A DNA stretch of 62,176 nucleotides from Saprospiraceae bacterium (GTDB lineage: Bacteria; Bacteroidota; Bacteroidia; Chitinophagales; Saprospiraceae), in NCBI GenBank assembly GCA_020437105.1, contig JAGQWR010000031.1, forward strand, positions 1 through 62,176, written 5' to 3'. The first letter of the stretch is position 1. Each line of letters begins with the position of its first letter. Below are positions 18,053-27,437 of the stretch, piece by piece. A model generated the notes under the pieces. That model saw only the letters and a list, made by a program, of their open reading frames with translations, ran no database searches and had not been told where the DNA came from. Both the position numbers and the translations under genes were made by a program.

Positions 18053-19324
18053 TTAATCCCTATTGTACATATCATAAATCGAGGCAATGTATTCCTGCAC
18101 CTCTTTCAAACTGGAGAAGCGGCTAAATAATTGCTTCAGGCTATCTTCCAATTTCCCGGAGGATGGCTTGACGTATTGCTCGACATCTGCCAGCGTTATT
18201 TCCGGGCCACTAAGGATAATGAGCCGCTCTACTACATTCCGCAATTCCCGAATATTACCGGTCCAATTGACTTCCTGTAAGGCCAGCAATGCTGGTTCAG
18301 CTACTTTTTTAGGTGGAATGCCATATTCGGTACAAATCATTTTAACAAAATGGCGAACCAACTGTGGGATATCTTCCCGCCGATTATTCAGGGCCGGCAC
18401 ATCTACGATGATTACAGCCAGTCGGTGATAAAGATCTTCCCGGAAATTCCCTTTGCGAATCTCTTCTCGAAGATCCTTATTGGTGGCAGCTACTACGCGC
18501 ACATCCACCTGAATTTCTTTGTCGCCTCCTACCCGGGTAATGCGACTTTCCTGTAATGCACGGAGCACTTTGGCCTGAGCCGACTGACTCATATCGCCAA
18601 TTTCGTCCAGAAACAGCGTGCCGCCATTTGCCAATTCAAACTTGCCCAGGCGCTGTTTATGTGCACTCGTAAAAGAGCCTTTTTCATGTCCAAACAGTTC
18701 ACTTTCGATCAACTCTGAGGGAATGGCAGCACAGTTTACCTCAATAAGTGCTGCATCAGAGCGGCTACTCTTTTCGTGCAGCCAGCGGGCTACCAGTTCT
18801 TTTCCGGTACCGTTTGGACCAGTTATTAAAACCCGGGCTTCGGTTGGTGCTACACGGTCTATCGTTTGTTTGATTTCTTCAATCCCGGCAGATTGTCCGA
18901 TCATTTCGGGCGTATGTTGTTTAGCGACCCGTTTCTTTAAGACCTTTGTTTCGCTGATCAGATTGGATTTATCCAGGGCATTTCTAACCGTAATCAGCAA
19001 GCGGTTTATATCAGGTGGTTTGGCGATAAAATCATAGGCCCCCTTTTTAACCGCTTCTACAGCCGTATCGATATTCGCATGCCCGGAAATCATAATCACC
19101 GGTGTATCCGGAGAAAGCAGGCGTACGCGGTCAAGCGCCTCCATCCCATCCATATTGGGCATTTTGATGTCCATGATAATCGCATCAAAACCCCCACGCT
19201 GTAATTTGGTCAGACACTCTACCCCATCGCTCGCATCCTCTACCGTAAACTTCTCAAATTCAAGGATATCCCGGAGTGTCCGGCGTATCGCTATTTCATC
19301 ATCAACTATTAAAATCTTGGCCAT
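18053..19324 (-). CDS. Sigma-54-type response regulator (NtrC-like) without DNA-binding domain
   Basis: The receiver domain (1-120) has phospho-acceptor D52 in IIMDIKMPNMDG. The AAA+ domain (about 140-385) has Walker A GPNGTGKE (169-176) and Walker B LFLDEIGD. The sigma-54-contacting loop reads GSFTSA (216-221) instead of GAFTGA. After the AAA+ domain only about 35 residues remain (ending IYDMYNRD), and the usual Fis-type helix-turn-helix is missing. NtrC relatives are normally about 450-470 residues. It may act from solution, as known for FlgR-type activators, or no longer drive sigma-54. No kinase is adjacent. Confidence 0.88.
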   Translation of the reverse strand: MAKILIVDDEIAIRRTLRDILEFEKFTVEDASDGVECLTKLQRGGFDAIIMDIKMPNMDGMEALDRVRLLSPDTPVIMISGHANIDTAVEAVKKGAYDFIAKPPDINRLLITVRNALDKSNLISETKVLKKRVAKQHTPEMIGQSAGIEEIKQTIDRVAPTEARVLITGPNGTGKELVARWLHEKSSRSDAALIEVNCAAIPSELIESELFGHEKGSFTSAHKQRLGKFELANGGTLFLDEIGDMSQSAQAKVLRALQESRITRVGGDKEIQVDVRVVAATNKDLREEIRKGNFREDLYHRLAVIIVDVPALNNRREDIPQLVRHFVKMICTEYGIPPKKVAEPALLALQEVNWTGNIRELRNVVERLIILSGPEITLADVEQYVKPSSGKLEDSLKQLFSRFSSLKEVQEYIASIYDMYNRD

Positions 19325-19444
19325 AGTGTTCTACTGTTTTCCGGCATCTTCTGCTCCCCAAAATAAATCGGCCGGTAAAGGTACGGGATTTTTTGTGCGG
19401 TGACCAGCGTTTGTTATCGAAGCATTTGTTTAACTGATTTTAGC

Positions 19445-20638
19445 CTAAACCAACTTCCGAATAGCCATCCAGGCCATTAAACCGGCGCCCCACTCCAGTG
19501 CGGCTTCATCAATATTGAAGGTATTGGTATGCACAGGAGAAGTAATGCCTTTTGCCTTATTCCCTGTACCCAATCGATAAAAGCAACCAGGTATTTGCTG
19601 GGAATAGTAAGAAAAGTCTTCTGCGGTCATCCGGATAGGAAGTTCCACCACATTTTCTTCCCCCAGATACTCGATGGCAAATTGCCGGGCGGCATGGGTT
19701 TCGTCTGCATCATTGACCAAAAAAGGATATCCTTTAACGATGCGTAATTGGGCCTCTCCGCCCATACTTTTAGCTACGCCCTCTACTGTTTCTCGGATCA
19801 ATTCGTGCGCCCGCATGCGCCAGTCTTCGTTCATTGTTCGAAAGGTACCCATCGCATGCACCGCATTCGGAATCACATTGGTGCTTCCTCCTTCTGAATT
19901 TATTTTACCGATCGTCAATACGGTTGGGATGGTCGGATCTGCCCGTCGGCTTACTACCTGTTGTAAGGCTATGATTATGTGGCTCATCAGCAGAATGGGA
20001 TCCAGGCAATCCTGCGGCAGCGCACCATGTCCGCCCTGGCCTTTCACCGTCAGGTAAAGCTCATCCGCGGAAGCCATATACATACCGGGGCGCATACCGA
20101 CCTTACCCACTTCGAGTGGGGGGTGTACATGCTGACCGAAAATAACTTCCGGGGCCGGGTTTTCCAATACACCTTCCTTGATCATAATTGAAGCACCTCC
20201 CGGCATCTTTTCTTCTGCCGGCTGGAAAATCAATTTTACGGTTCCGGAAAACTCCTCTTTTAATTCCTCCAGGATATGCGCAGCGCCCAGCAGGGATGCA
20301 CTGTGTACATCATGGCCACAGGCATGCATCACGCCTTCCTTTCGGGATTTATAATCGATCGTGTTAATTTCGGTGATGGGAAGCGCATCCATATCGGCAC
20401 GCAGGGCAATGGTGCGTGATTCCGGATTTTTACCTTTGATCAACGCGACGACGCCATTTTCTGCCACGCCGTGCGTATGCTCTATACCGGCATCTGTCAG
20501 CACACGGGAAATAAATTTTCCCGTCTCTACTTCCTGAAAGGATAATTCGGGATTGGCATGCAGGTGTCTGCGCCAGGTTGTTACCCGTTCCAGATTATTT
20601 TTGGCTTGTTCTTTTACTTTTTGAAGGAGCTGTTCCAT
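19445..20638 (-). CDS. M20 family amidohydrolase (hippurate hydrolase-like)
   Basis: This 397-residue metallopeptidase-fold enzyme is of the N-acyl-amino-acid amidohydrolase/IAA-hydrolase type. It hydrolyses amide bonds of N-acylated amino acids; the exact substrate is unknown. Metal ligands are visible in MHACGHDVHSASLLG (about 105-119) and PAEEKMPGG (about 150), with RMTAEDFSYY and the late SPVHTNTFN completing the site. The lid domain spans roughly 195-305. There is no signal peptide, so it is cytoplasmic. It stands alone between the NtrC-like gene and a repeat region. Confidence 0.92.
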   Translation of the reverse strand: MEQLLQKVKEQAKNNLERVTTWRRHLHANPELSFQEVETGKFISRVLTDAGIEHTHGVAENGVVALIKGKNPESRTIALRADMDALPITEINTIDYKSRKEGVMHACGHDVHSASLLGAAHILEELKEEFSGTVKLIFQPAEEKMPGGASIMIKEGVLENPAPEVIFGQHVHPPLEVGKVGMRPGMYMASADELYLTVKGQGGHGALPQDCLDPILLMSHIIIALQQVVSRRADPTIPTVLTIGKINSEGGSTNVIPNAVHAMGTFRTMNEDWRMRAHELIRETVEGVAKSMGGEAQLRIVKGYPFLVNDADETHAARQFAIEYLGEENVVELPIRMTAEDFSYYSQQIPGCFYRLGTGNKAKGITSPVHTNTFNIDEAALEWGAGLMAWMAIRKLV

Positions 20639-20734
20639 GATGGATTGTTATTTCTAAATTCGGTTTTTCCTTTACGGAATAAAGATAGGTATTCCCTGCG
20701 GGCACTTTTGGGGATTGAGAAAAATACACTCAAA

Positions 20735-20960
20735 CCACTCCCAAAAGCTATAGGGACAAACTCAAACTCCCCCGATAGCTATCGGGGCAAACTCAAACTA
20801 CCTCAAGTCTATGCCTTTGGCTTGGTCTAGCTTGCCTGTCGGCTCCACGGTCTAAGCCTTGCGTCTAAGTAATGCGGGCTAAAAAATAGACCGCGAAGCT
20901 TAGACCGCAATGCCGAAGGCGAGCTAGACCAGGCCCTTGAGGCCCTAGACTGCCAGTTAT
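20735..20960. repeat. Inverted composite repeat region
   Basis: CAAACTCAAACT tracts flank CCCCGATAGCTATCGGGG (20769-20786). Two opposed copies of the GGTCTAGCTTGCC / GGCGAGCTAGACC array follow, head to head (about 20825-20850 and 20900-20945), making a long imperfect inverted repeat. Inside are the same micro-palindromes as in the 5.5 kb and 23.8 kb arrays. It lies between the M20 gene and the end of the glycosyltransferase fusion. Confidence 0.75.
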
Positions 20961-20992
20961 TGTCAATTTGCCAAGAAATCGAAAATCTCAAA

Positions 20993-22954
20993 CTAGCCCC
21001 CCAACAATTTCCAGGAGCGGGCAAGAATATCAAGGTCGCTGCCCGGTCGGTAATCCTTGGCATAGAGAAAATTGAGTCGGCCAATAGTTGCTTCATCTAC
21101 CTGTGGCACCTGTAGCCCACTTATTGTGGTGAGGACACCCCGGCGGATTTTTGGCAAATCCTTTTGTTGGTCTTTAGTAGAAGCATAACCTACCCAGGAT
21201 TTTTTTCCCAGCAGGGTTTGAAAAATATTTAACAGAAAGCCGCCCGGTCTTTTTTGAAACCAGATCAGAAAAGGAGAAACCAGCAAAAAAAGCAGGGAAA
21301 GCAATACATCGAGCACCCGTTTATTTCGGCGCACCATCGGAAGTGCGATGGCAAATTGGATTTCGATGGTATAGAGTTCTCCGGCGGCATTTTTGGAACT
21401 GCTGCCAATAATGCTCAGACTTTCATTTGGCAAAATGCGGTAGCCAATATCCGCCCCCAATCGGGTCATCCAGTGCATGATCGCTTGCGCAGAAACATCT
21501 TTTCCGCAAAAAATAATCTCATCTACTTTATAGATATAGACAATTTCATCCAGTCTTTGTATATCACTTAAATAGGCATCTGTTTTTGGAATGCCGTTTG
21601 CCGAAACCAATCCGATCAGATTGCTGCGTACCTGTGCTTCCGCCAGCAGGCGTTTCACCCGGGAAGCTTCCGAAGTCGAACCTACAATTACCAAATTCAG
21701 GTCGCGCTCCCGGCCTACGCTGAGATTTTTAAATTTAATAAAGTGGAGCAGAAAGCGCAGACCAACGGTGGAGATCACCGCCCAGGCTGCCCCCATCAAA
21801 ATAATGGCCCTGCTTGGCCGATACTCCAGGGGCAGGAATCCATATACTGCCGCCAAAAACACGGTACCAAGTAAGAGCCCTCTGACCAGCCGTCGGAGAT
21901 TCCAGTGTTGGTCATAGCCCCCGCTAAAAAAGACGCCTCCCTGCCAGATTAGTAAATAGAGTGGCAGGTTGATGTAGTAAAAGGAGTTTTGGTAATAATC
22001 CGGATTTTGGTGGTAATGGGTAGCCCACAAGTCCTTAATAATCACGAGTCCGCCGCAAATCAGGAGGGCATCCATGATAGGCAGATAAGCTCTTCGGAGG
22101 AAATTATTACAAAGTGTAACAAAGGCCCGCAAATAAATGGCCACATGGAGCATAAAAACAAAGGTGCGTGCCTTTTCTCCATGAAAATGCTTTTTGGCAA
22201 AAATGATCATCGCCTGATAGAAGGTTCGAACATAGTTCAAACTTCCTTTTTTCGTGCTCTCTCCTTTGTAGTGAATAATGGTTGTACCCGAGAAATAGAT
22301 GTTTTTATATCCGGCCTGTATGATGCGGTAAGAGAGGTCAATATCTTCCCCATACATAAAAAAGGCTTCATCTAACAAGCCAATTTCGTCCAATACTTTT
22401 TTTCGGAGCAGCATAAATGCTCCGGAAAGCACCTCCACTTCATGGTTTTCCAATTCCTCCAGGAATCCCTGGTGGTAATAGTTAAACAGGCGGGATTTCG
22501 GAAAAATTCTGGAAAAGCCGGTCACCTTGAAAAAGGCGACCAAGGGAGACGGAAAGCCACGTTTTGATTCGGGCAAAAACTGACCTGAACCATCGATCAT
22601 ACGTACACCCATGCCACCTGCTTCCGGATGAGCATCCATATATTCCAGACACAAGCGGAAGCAATCTTCCTCCACAACGGTGTCCGGATTGAGCAGGAGT
22701 ACATATTCGCCTGAAGATTGTCCGATGGCCTGATTATTCGCAATAGAAAAGCCGGGATTATCCTGATTGATAATCAGGCGCACTTCCGGAAATTTGCGGC
22801 GCACCATCTCTACTGATCCGTCAACGGAGTTATTATCAACTACAAAAACCTCTACTGGCAAGCCGATTATAGCTTTGCGCACAGACAGGAGGGCCTGTTC
22901 CAGAAAGTACTGAACATTGTAATTTACAATAACGATGGAAAGCTTTACGGCCAT
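20993..22954 (-). CDS. GT2 glycosyltransferase fused to PHPT-like membrane region
   Basis: The N-terminus is a GT-A family 2 glycosyltransferase (start LSIVIVNYN, acidic motif LLLNPDTVVEEDCF, later FFMYGEDIDLSYRI). It is followed by about five membrane segments, a CoA_binding_3-like Rossmann domain (DLNLVIVGSTSEASRVKRLL) and a tail like the end of polyisoprenyl-phosphate hexose-1-phosphate transferases (NKRVLDVLLSLLFLLVSP). The PHPT catalytic block with its RVG...KFRSM motifs is absent. It probably acts in surface glycan assembly. The ATG at 22954 is preceded by AGGA and avoids overlap with recR; upstream ATGs at 22966 and 23005 are possible. Confidence 0.8.
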   Translation of the reverse strand: MAVKLSIVIVNYNVQYFLEQALLSVRKAIIGLPVEVFVVDNNSVDGSVEMVRRKFPEVRLIINQDNPGFSIANNQAIGQSSGEYVLLLNPDTVVEEDCFRLCLEYMDAHPEAGGMGVRMIDGSGQFLPESKRGFPSPLVAFFKVTGFSRIFPKSRLFNYYHQGFLEELENHEVEVLSGAFMLLRKKVLDEIGLLDEAFFMYGEDIDLSYRIIQAGYKNIYFSGTTIIHYKGESTKKGSLNYVRTFYQAMIIFAKKHFHGEKARTFVFMLHVAIYLRAFVTLCNNFLRRAYLPIMDALLICGGLVIIKDLWATHYHQNPDYYQNSFYYINLPLYLLIWQGGVFFSGGYDQHWNLRRLVRGLLLGTVFLAAVYGFLPLEYRPSRAIILMGAAWAVISTVGLRFLLHFIKFKNLSVGRERDLNLVIVGSTSEASRVKRLLAEAQVRSNLIGLVSANGIPKTDAYLSDIQRLDEIVYIYKVDEIIFCGKDVSAQAIMHWMTRLGADIGYRILPNESLSIIGSSSKNAAGELYTIEIQFAIALPMVRRNKRVLDVLLSLLFLLVSPFLIWFQKRPGGFLLNIFQTLLGKKSWVGYASTKDQQKDLPKIRRGVLTTISGLQVPQVDEATIGRLNFLYAKDYRPGSDLDILARSWKLLGG

Positions 22955-22976
22955 TTTTTCCTGCATAGAAACGGGC

Positions 22977-23606
22977 TTAGGATCTGGCATCCGGATCGGA
23001 AGCAACTCGATACGGAATACGTGCCTGAATGGAGCGGCCCAATGTTAATTCGTCGGCATACTCCAAATCACCACCAAAGGAAACACCTCTGGCGATGGTA
23101 CTGACCCGAATGTCGTGGTCGGCCATTTTTCTCGTCAGGTAATACATCGTGGTTTCGCCTTCAATTGTAGGACTAATAGCCAGGATCAGTTCTTTGATTG
23201 TGCCTTTCTCGACCCGTTGGATCAGGCTATCAATATTCAACTGTTCGGGCCCGATGCCTTCAATTGGGGAGATAATACCTCCAAGCACATGGTAGAGTCC
23301 CCGAAACTGACCGGTTTCTTCAATGGCCATCACATCGCGAATCCCTTCTACAACGCAAACCAGTCCTTTATCGCGTCCTGGATTAGCGCAAATCGCACAG
23401 TGCTCTGCATCGGAAATATTATGGCAATCTATACAATGCCGAATCTTTTCACGCATTTGGGTAAGTGCCTGCGCAAATTCACGGCTATACTCCACATCCT
23501 GGCTTACCAGATGCAGCGTAAGTCGCAGCGCTGTTTTCTTTCCGATTCCCGGAAGGGAGGCAAAAGCACTGACTGCTTCTTCTATCAGTTTGGAGGAAAA
23601 ATTCAT
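22977..23606 (-). CDS. recR: Recombination mediator protein RecR
   Basis: RecR, with RecO and RecF, loads RecA at gaps during recombinational repair. The helix-hairpin-helix (FASLPGIGKKTALRL, about 16-30), the four-Cys zinc finger (CIDCHNISDAEHCAIC, about 57-72) and the Toprim domain (VCVVEGIRDVMAIE onward) are in the normal order. At 209 residues it is of usual size. The stop lies about 20 bases before the downstream glycosyltransferase start, so the two are likely co-transcribed. Confidence 0.97.
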   Translation of the reverse strand: MNFSSKLIEEAVSAFASLPGIGKKTALRLTLHLVSQDVEYSREFAQALTQMREKIRHCIDCHNISDAEHCAICANPGRDKGLVCVVEGIRDVMAIEETGQFRGLYHVLGGIISPIEGIGPEQLNIDSLIQRVEKGTIKELILAISPTIEGETTMYYLTRKMADHDIRVSTIARGVSFGGDLEYADELTLGRSIQARIPYRVASDPDARS

Positions 23607-23629
23607 AAGGGTAAAGATACGAATTCCAA

Positions 23630-23890
23630 TTTTTCAAAGTTCGCTTATGTTCGCTGCGCGAAGGTTGTGTTCGCTGCGCGAAGGATTAAACCGTTTAACG
23701 CGTTTGAATCGTTTAAAATGTGAAGTTATCGACCCTCGACTAAATTTCCGACCAGGAAATCAATCGACCCAACGGTCTGAAAGACCGAATCGACCCAAGC
23801 CAAAGGCTTCGACCTCAGACCCCAGACCGGGCGCAGCCCTTAGACCGCAATGCCGAAGGCGAGCTAGACCGGGCCAAAGGCCCTAGACAG
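23630..23890. repeat. GACC micro-hairpin array
   Basis: Two copies of TTCGCTGCGCGAA come first, then CGTTTAA-type units. Next is an array of TCGACCC/AGACC motifs separated by palindromes with short A-rich or GCA loops: GGTCTGAAAGACC, AAGCCAAAGGCTT, GGGCGCAGCCC, GCCGAAGGC and GGGCCAAAGGCCC. It fills the gap between recR and the E2 gene. Confidence 0.8.
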
Positions 23891-23943
23891 AAACCTTCAT
23901 CCAATTAAATTGAAGAATCTGTCATTATTTAGGTGTAAAGCCT

Positions 23944-23951
23944 TAATTTTG
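23944..23951 (+). promoter_or_regulatory. Possible -7 element upstream of the E2 gene
   Basis: TAATTTTG matches the Bacteroidota -7 consensus TAnnTTTG about 50 bases before the ATG at 24004. No clear -33 TTTG was identified at the right distance, so support is limited. Confidence 0.3.
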
Positions 23952-24003
23952 GCAAATCTTCAAAGAACACCCACCAATTTACCTGGAAAAATAAAATTTG
24001 AAC

Positions 24004-25281
24004 ATGGCAGATGTAATTCGCATGCCCCGGATGAGTGATACGATGGAAGAAGGCAATATTGTTGCCTGGCTAAAGTCTGAAGGGGATACTATAGAATCTG
24101 GTGAGACCATTGCAGAAGTAGAGACTGATAAAGCCACCATGGAACTGGACAGTTATTCTGAAGGTGTCTTGTTACATATCGCTGTAAAAGACGGTGCTGT
24201 TCCAATCAATGGTATTATTGCTGTTATCGGGCAAAAAGGAGAAGACTGGAAAGCAGCTATTGCAGAAGCAGATGGTCCTGAAGCGGAAACAGCTTCCGAG
24301 CCGGCCGCAACAGAAACGCCTGCGGCACCAGAAACCCCGGCACCAGCCGCAGTCAGCCCGGCCTCCTCAAACGGCACATCCGACCAACGTATAAAAGCTT
24401 CTCCCCTGGCAAAGAGTATTGCCCGCGAAGCAGGAATTGACTTGGCAGCCGTTTCCGGAACCGGAGATCATGGCCGGATCGTCAAAAAAGATGTTGAAGC
24501 CATTCTTGATAATAAACCTGCTGCACCGGCACCGGCCGCACCTGCTTCTACGCCGGAACAAGCTCCTGATGTTGTTCCATTTTCCATACAGGGTGGTGGA
24601 GATCAGTTTGAGGAGGTTGCTGTTAGTCAAATGCGTAAAACCATTGCACGCAGGCTTTCAGAAAGCAAATTTGGTGCACCGCATTTTTATCTGACCATTG
24701 AAATAGACATGCAGGAAGCTATCAGCTGGCGGAAAAAAATCAATCAGCTTGCTCCTGTAAAAATATCTTTTAATGACCTGGTCATTAAAGCTGCAGGTGC
24801 CTCCTTACGCCAGCATCCTGCTGTAAATTCTTCCTGGCTGGGTGACCGTATCCGTTACAACAAAAATGTAAATATTGGGGTAGCTGTTGCAGTAGAAGAC
24901 GGCCTCCTGGTTCCTGTAATTCGTTATGCCGATATTAAATCGCTGTCGCAAATCAATACGGAAGTTAAAGAAATGGCCGGACGTGCCCGCGACCGGAAAT
25001 TAAGTCCGGAAGAAATGCAGGGCAATACATTTACCATCTCTAATCTGGGGATGTTTGGTATTGAAGAATTTACGGCAATCATCAATCCGCCGGATGCCTG
25101 TATTCTGGCCATTGGATCAATCATCGAAAAACCGATCGTTCGCGATGGCAGGGTTGTTCCTGGAAACATGATGAAGGTTACACTCTCCTGCGACCACCGG
25201 GTTGTAGATGGGGCAACCGGAGCCAAATTCCTCCAAACACTAAAAGAAATCCTGGAAGAACCACTTCGCTTATTGGTATAA
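24004..25281 (+). CDS. pdhC: 2-oxo acid dehydrogenase E2 (pyruvate dehydrogenase acetyltransferase)
   Basis: Transfers the acyl group from the lipoyl arm to CoA in a 2-oxoacid dehydrogenase complex, most likely pyruvate dehydrogenase. The lipoyl domain (1-75) carries K43 in EVETDKATMEL. A long Ala/Pro linker leads to the peripheral-subunit-binding domain (about 130-165, SPLAKSIAREAGIDL). A second linker precedes the catalytic domain, whose active-site motif DHRVVDG lies near the C-terminus. The ATG at 24004 is chosen over a TTG two codons earlier. The E1 and E3 genes are not in the window. A CoA-binding protein gene follows after 17 bases. Confidence 0.95.
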   Translation: MADVIRMPRMSDTMEEGNIVAWLKSEGDTIESGETIAEVETDKATMELDSYSEGVLLHIAVKDGAVPINGIIAVIGQKGEDWKAAIAEADGPEAETASEPAATETPAAPETPAPAAVSPASSNGTSDQRIKASPLAKSIAREAGIDLAAVSGTGDHGRIVKKDVEAILDNKPAAPAPAAPASTPEQAPDVVPFSIQGGGDQFEEVAVSQMRKTIARRLSESKFGAPHFYLTIEIDMQEAISWRKKINQLAPVKISFNDLVIKAAGASLRQHPAVNSSWLGDRIRYNKNVNIGVAVAVEDGLLVPVIRYADIKSLSQINTEVKEMAGRARDRKLSPEEMQGNTFTISNLGMFGIEEFTAIINPPDACILAIGSIIEKPIVRDGRVVPGNMMKVTLSCDHRVVDGATGAKFLQTLKEILEEPLRLLV

Positions 25282-25298
25282 TTAGGTGTACCCTACTT

Positions 25299-25664
25299 AT
25301 GGAAGGAAAGAAAACGTTGATCCTTGGTGCCTCGCCAAATCCGGAGCGTTATGCCTATTTAGCTGCCAGGTCACTGGATGCACACGGGCATAACATTGTA
25401 GCGATTGGATTTCGCAAGGGTTTAGCCGGGCCCGTTGAAATCCAGCCAATAGGCGAACCCTTAAGCGACATTGATACGATTACAATGTATCTAAATCCAA
25501 GTCGACAAAAGGAATACTACGACTATATATTAGAGACACGGCCTAAGCGTATTATTTTCAATCCGGGAACAGAAAATCCGGAATTGGCTGCCTTGGCTTT
25601 GGAGGCAGGGATAGAACCTGTTGTTGCCTGTACCCTTGTGATGCTTTCTATAGGAGACTATTAG
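25299..25664 (+). CDS. CoA-binding domain protein (YccU-like)
   Basis: A 121-residue single-domain Rossmann protein of the CoA_binding_2 family. The N-terminal KKTLILGASPNPERYAYLA is the nucleotide-binding loop, and IFNPGTENPEL sits where the family has its conserved NPG motif. Family members bind CoA, but their role is not established. It starts 17 bases after the E2 stop and ends in a strong terminator, so it is probably the second gene of a pdhC operon. Confidence 0.88.
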   Translation: MEGKKTLILGASPNPERYAYLAARSLDAHGHNIVAIGFRKGLAGPVEIQPIGEPLSDIDTITMYLNPSRQKEYYDYILETRPKRIIFNPGTENPELAALALEAGIEPVVACTLVMLSIGDY

Positions 25665-25701
25665 TACTAATTTTAATGCTTAAGTTTTGATCAAACAAAA
25701 A

Positions 25702-25730
25702 GAGCCTTCCCAGTTGGGAAGGCTTTTTTT
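25702..25730. terminator. Strong bidirectional terminator
   Basis: AGCCTTCCC and GGGAAGGCT form a perfect stem with loop AGTT, with A-rich sequence on the left and a T run on the right. It lies between the convergent CoA-binding gene and OmpA gene and can serve both. Confidence 0.85.
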
Positions 25731-25777
25731 GTTTTTAAATCGGTATCGGGGATTAACCCATAAATCAAAACTAATAA

Positions 25778-27274
25778 TTAATAACCGGCATCTTTATTAC
25801 CATTGAAGTTGCCAGTACCGGCATCGGCACCTTGTGGACGGGCCATATCAACTTCACCAGCTTTTGCTACCTGAAATTCTACACGGCGGTTCATGAAGCT
25901 GCTACCATTTGTAGGAACCAGATTTCTTTCCTCTCCACCATAATGCAGAATCAGACGACTCCGGCTAATACCATGCGTATTTACCAGGTGATCAATTGCT
26001 GCCTGAGCACGGTTATATGATAATACCTCATTGTAATTTTCAGAAGCCGTTTTATCGGTAAATCCTTGAACCACAACTTTGATATTCGGATTTGACTTCA
26101 TGACCTGAGCGATATTTGCCAGGTTGCCATAATCACTATACCGAATTGCATAACTGTCGATGTTGAAGTGTACCATAGGGAGGAACCAATCTGCCATAGA
26201 ATGGCTGCTACCGTCACCAAAGGCGTTGTTGATCATATCCTGAACATCTTCCTTGGTCACGTAGTTCGGACCTTTGGTTTGCGCAACGCCATTACCATCT
26301 ACAGAAAGATTTGGCGGAGAGAAAGGCTCCTGGTCCATATAATCAGGAACACCATCGGTATCGCTGTCCAACGTCATACCACGGGTATCAACGGAAGCAC
26401 CGGCAGGTGAATCTTTTTCCTGATCAAGCATGTCAATAACACCATCACCATCCGTATCAGTCATATCAAAAACCGGACGGGCTTTCAACTCAGAGATATT
26501 ACTTAATACAACATCCATTGGGTTGATCCAGTAAAGTGGTTCTGCTTTTTTGCCGCCACCCCGAAGGTTGAAGTTCAATCGAACAGAAGTGTAGTTCATG
26601 ATATCTCTCCAGCGGAAATCTGTTCCATCCAGATAATCAGTACGCTTACCAAACACCGTACTAACTTTATGTTCCAGGCCAATATTAAATCCTTCTCCGA
26701 GGCGGAAACTTAAACCGGCACCTGCTTCAATTACGGGTACCACATTGCCTGTTTTCCGGCCTGGGATAATAACATCATCCAAGTCATAAGAACCTGCTTC
26801 TTTAGATTTTACAGCTGTTTTGGTGTAAACAGTACCTGCGCCAACAAATGCAAGCAGATTCATTTTCCGCCGGGAATCGCCGTTCCAGCGTAAGTTATTT
26901 AAAGTCATCACTCCTTGAAGGGTACCTGAAGCATAAGTGGTATTATGGGTATATAATTCACCCATAATTCTATTTCCACTAGACTCACTATCGCCTTTTG
27001 CCTGGCCATACATCATATCCAGTCGGAGAGAAAATACATAATCAAGTGCTTTCCGGAAATGAATCCCGGCAGCCCAACTTGGGTTCCATTGCACATCACC
27101 AGATGAAAAGAAATGGCCTCCATGAAGGCCAACTTCGAGGCCATGTTTTGGAGTGGCCTGAATTCCTGCTGAGGCAGATACATCTCCTGCGTCATCCTGA
27201 GCTTGCAACTCAACAGCAGTAAGCGTTGAAAGTCCGAGGACTAGTGCAAAGGCAAGTAAACTTTTAATTGTCAT
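25778..27274 (-). CDS. OmpA family outer-membrane protein with TSP3-like repeats
   Basis: A signal peptide (MTIKSLLAFALVLGLSTLT) precedes an eight-strand-type beta-barrel of about 220 residues. Ca-binding thrombospondin type 3-like repeats follow (DTDGDGVIDMLDQEKDSP and LDSDTDGVPDYMDQEP). The C-terminal OmpA peptidoglycan-binding domain has VVVQGFTDKTASENYNEVLS and SYNRAQAAIDHLV. It anchors the outer membrane to the cell wall. The ATG at 27274 is preferred because it begins the signal peptide; an ATG nine codons earlier exists. A well-formed promoter lies just upstream. Confidence 0.93.
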   Translation of the reverse strand: MTIKSLLAFALVLGLSTLTAVELQAQDDAGDVSASAGIQATPKHGLEVGLHGGHFFSSGDVQWNPSWAAGIHFRKALDYVFSLRLDMMYGQAKGDSESSGNRIMGELYTHNTTYASGTLQGVMTLNNLRWNGDSRRKMNLLAFVGAGTVYTKTAVKSKEAGSYDLDDVIIPGRKTGNVVPVIEAGAGLSFRLGEGFNIGLEHKVSTVFGKRTDYLDGTDFRWRDIMNYTSVRLNFNLRGGGKKAEPLYWINPMDVVLSNISELKARPVFDMTDTDGDGVIDMLDQEKDSPAGASVDTRGMTLDSDTDGVPDYMDQEPFSPPNLSVDGNGVAQTKGPNYVTKEDVQDMINNAFGDGSSHSMADWFLPMVHFNIDSYAIRYSDYGNLANIAQVMKSNPNIKVVVQGFTDKTASENYNEVLSYNRAQAAIDHLVNTHGISRSRLILHYGGEERNLVPTNGSSFMNRRVEFQVAKAGEVDMARPQGADAGTGNFNGNKDAGY

Positions 27275-27320
27275 AGGGTCAAACTTATGTGGGTTAATCA
27301 TTTAGGCAAAAGCCATTATA

Positions 27321-27352
27321 CAAATGTATTGGATATTTATTCTTGTTTCAAG
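27321..27352 (-). promoter_or_regulatory. Promoter of the OmpA gene
   Basis: Read on the minus strand, CTTG is followed by 20 bases and then TACATTTG, an exact match to the Bacteroidota -7 TAnnTTTG with the expected -33 TTG. The predicted start site is about 40 bases upstream of the ATG at 27274. Confidence 0.6.
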
Positions 27353-27437
27353 TATGTTCTGGAATAAGAAGCCGCTATAACTCAAAAAAGCCCCAAAAAA
27401 AAATAAAACATACCATTCCCTCAACAAATGAACACTT

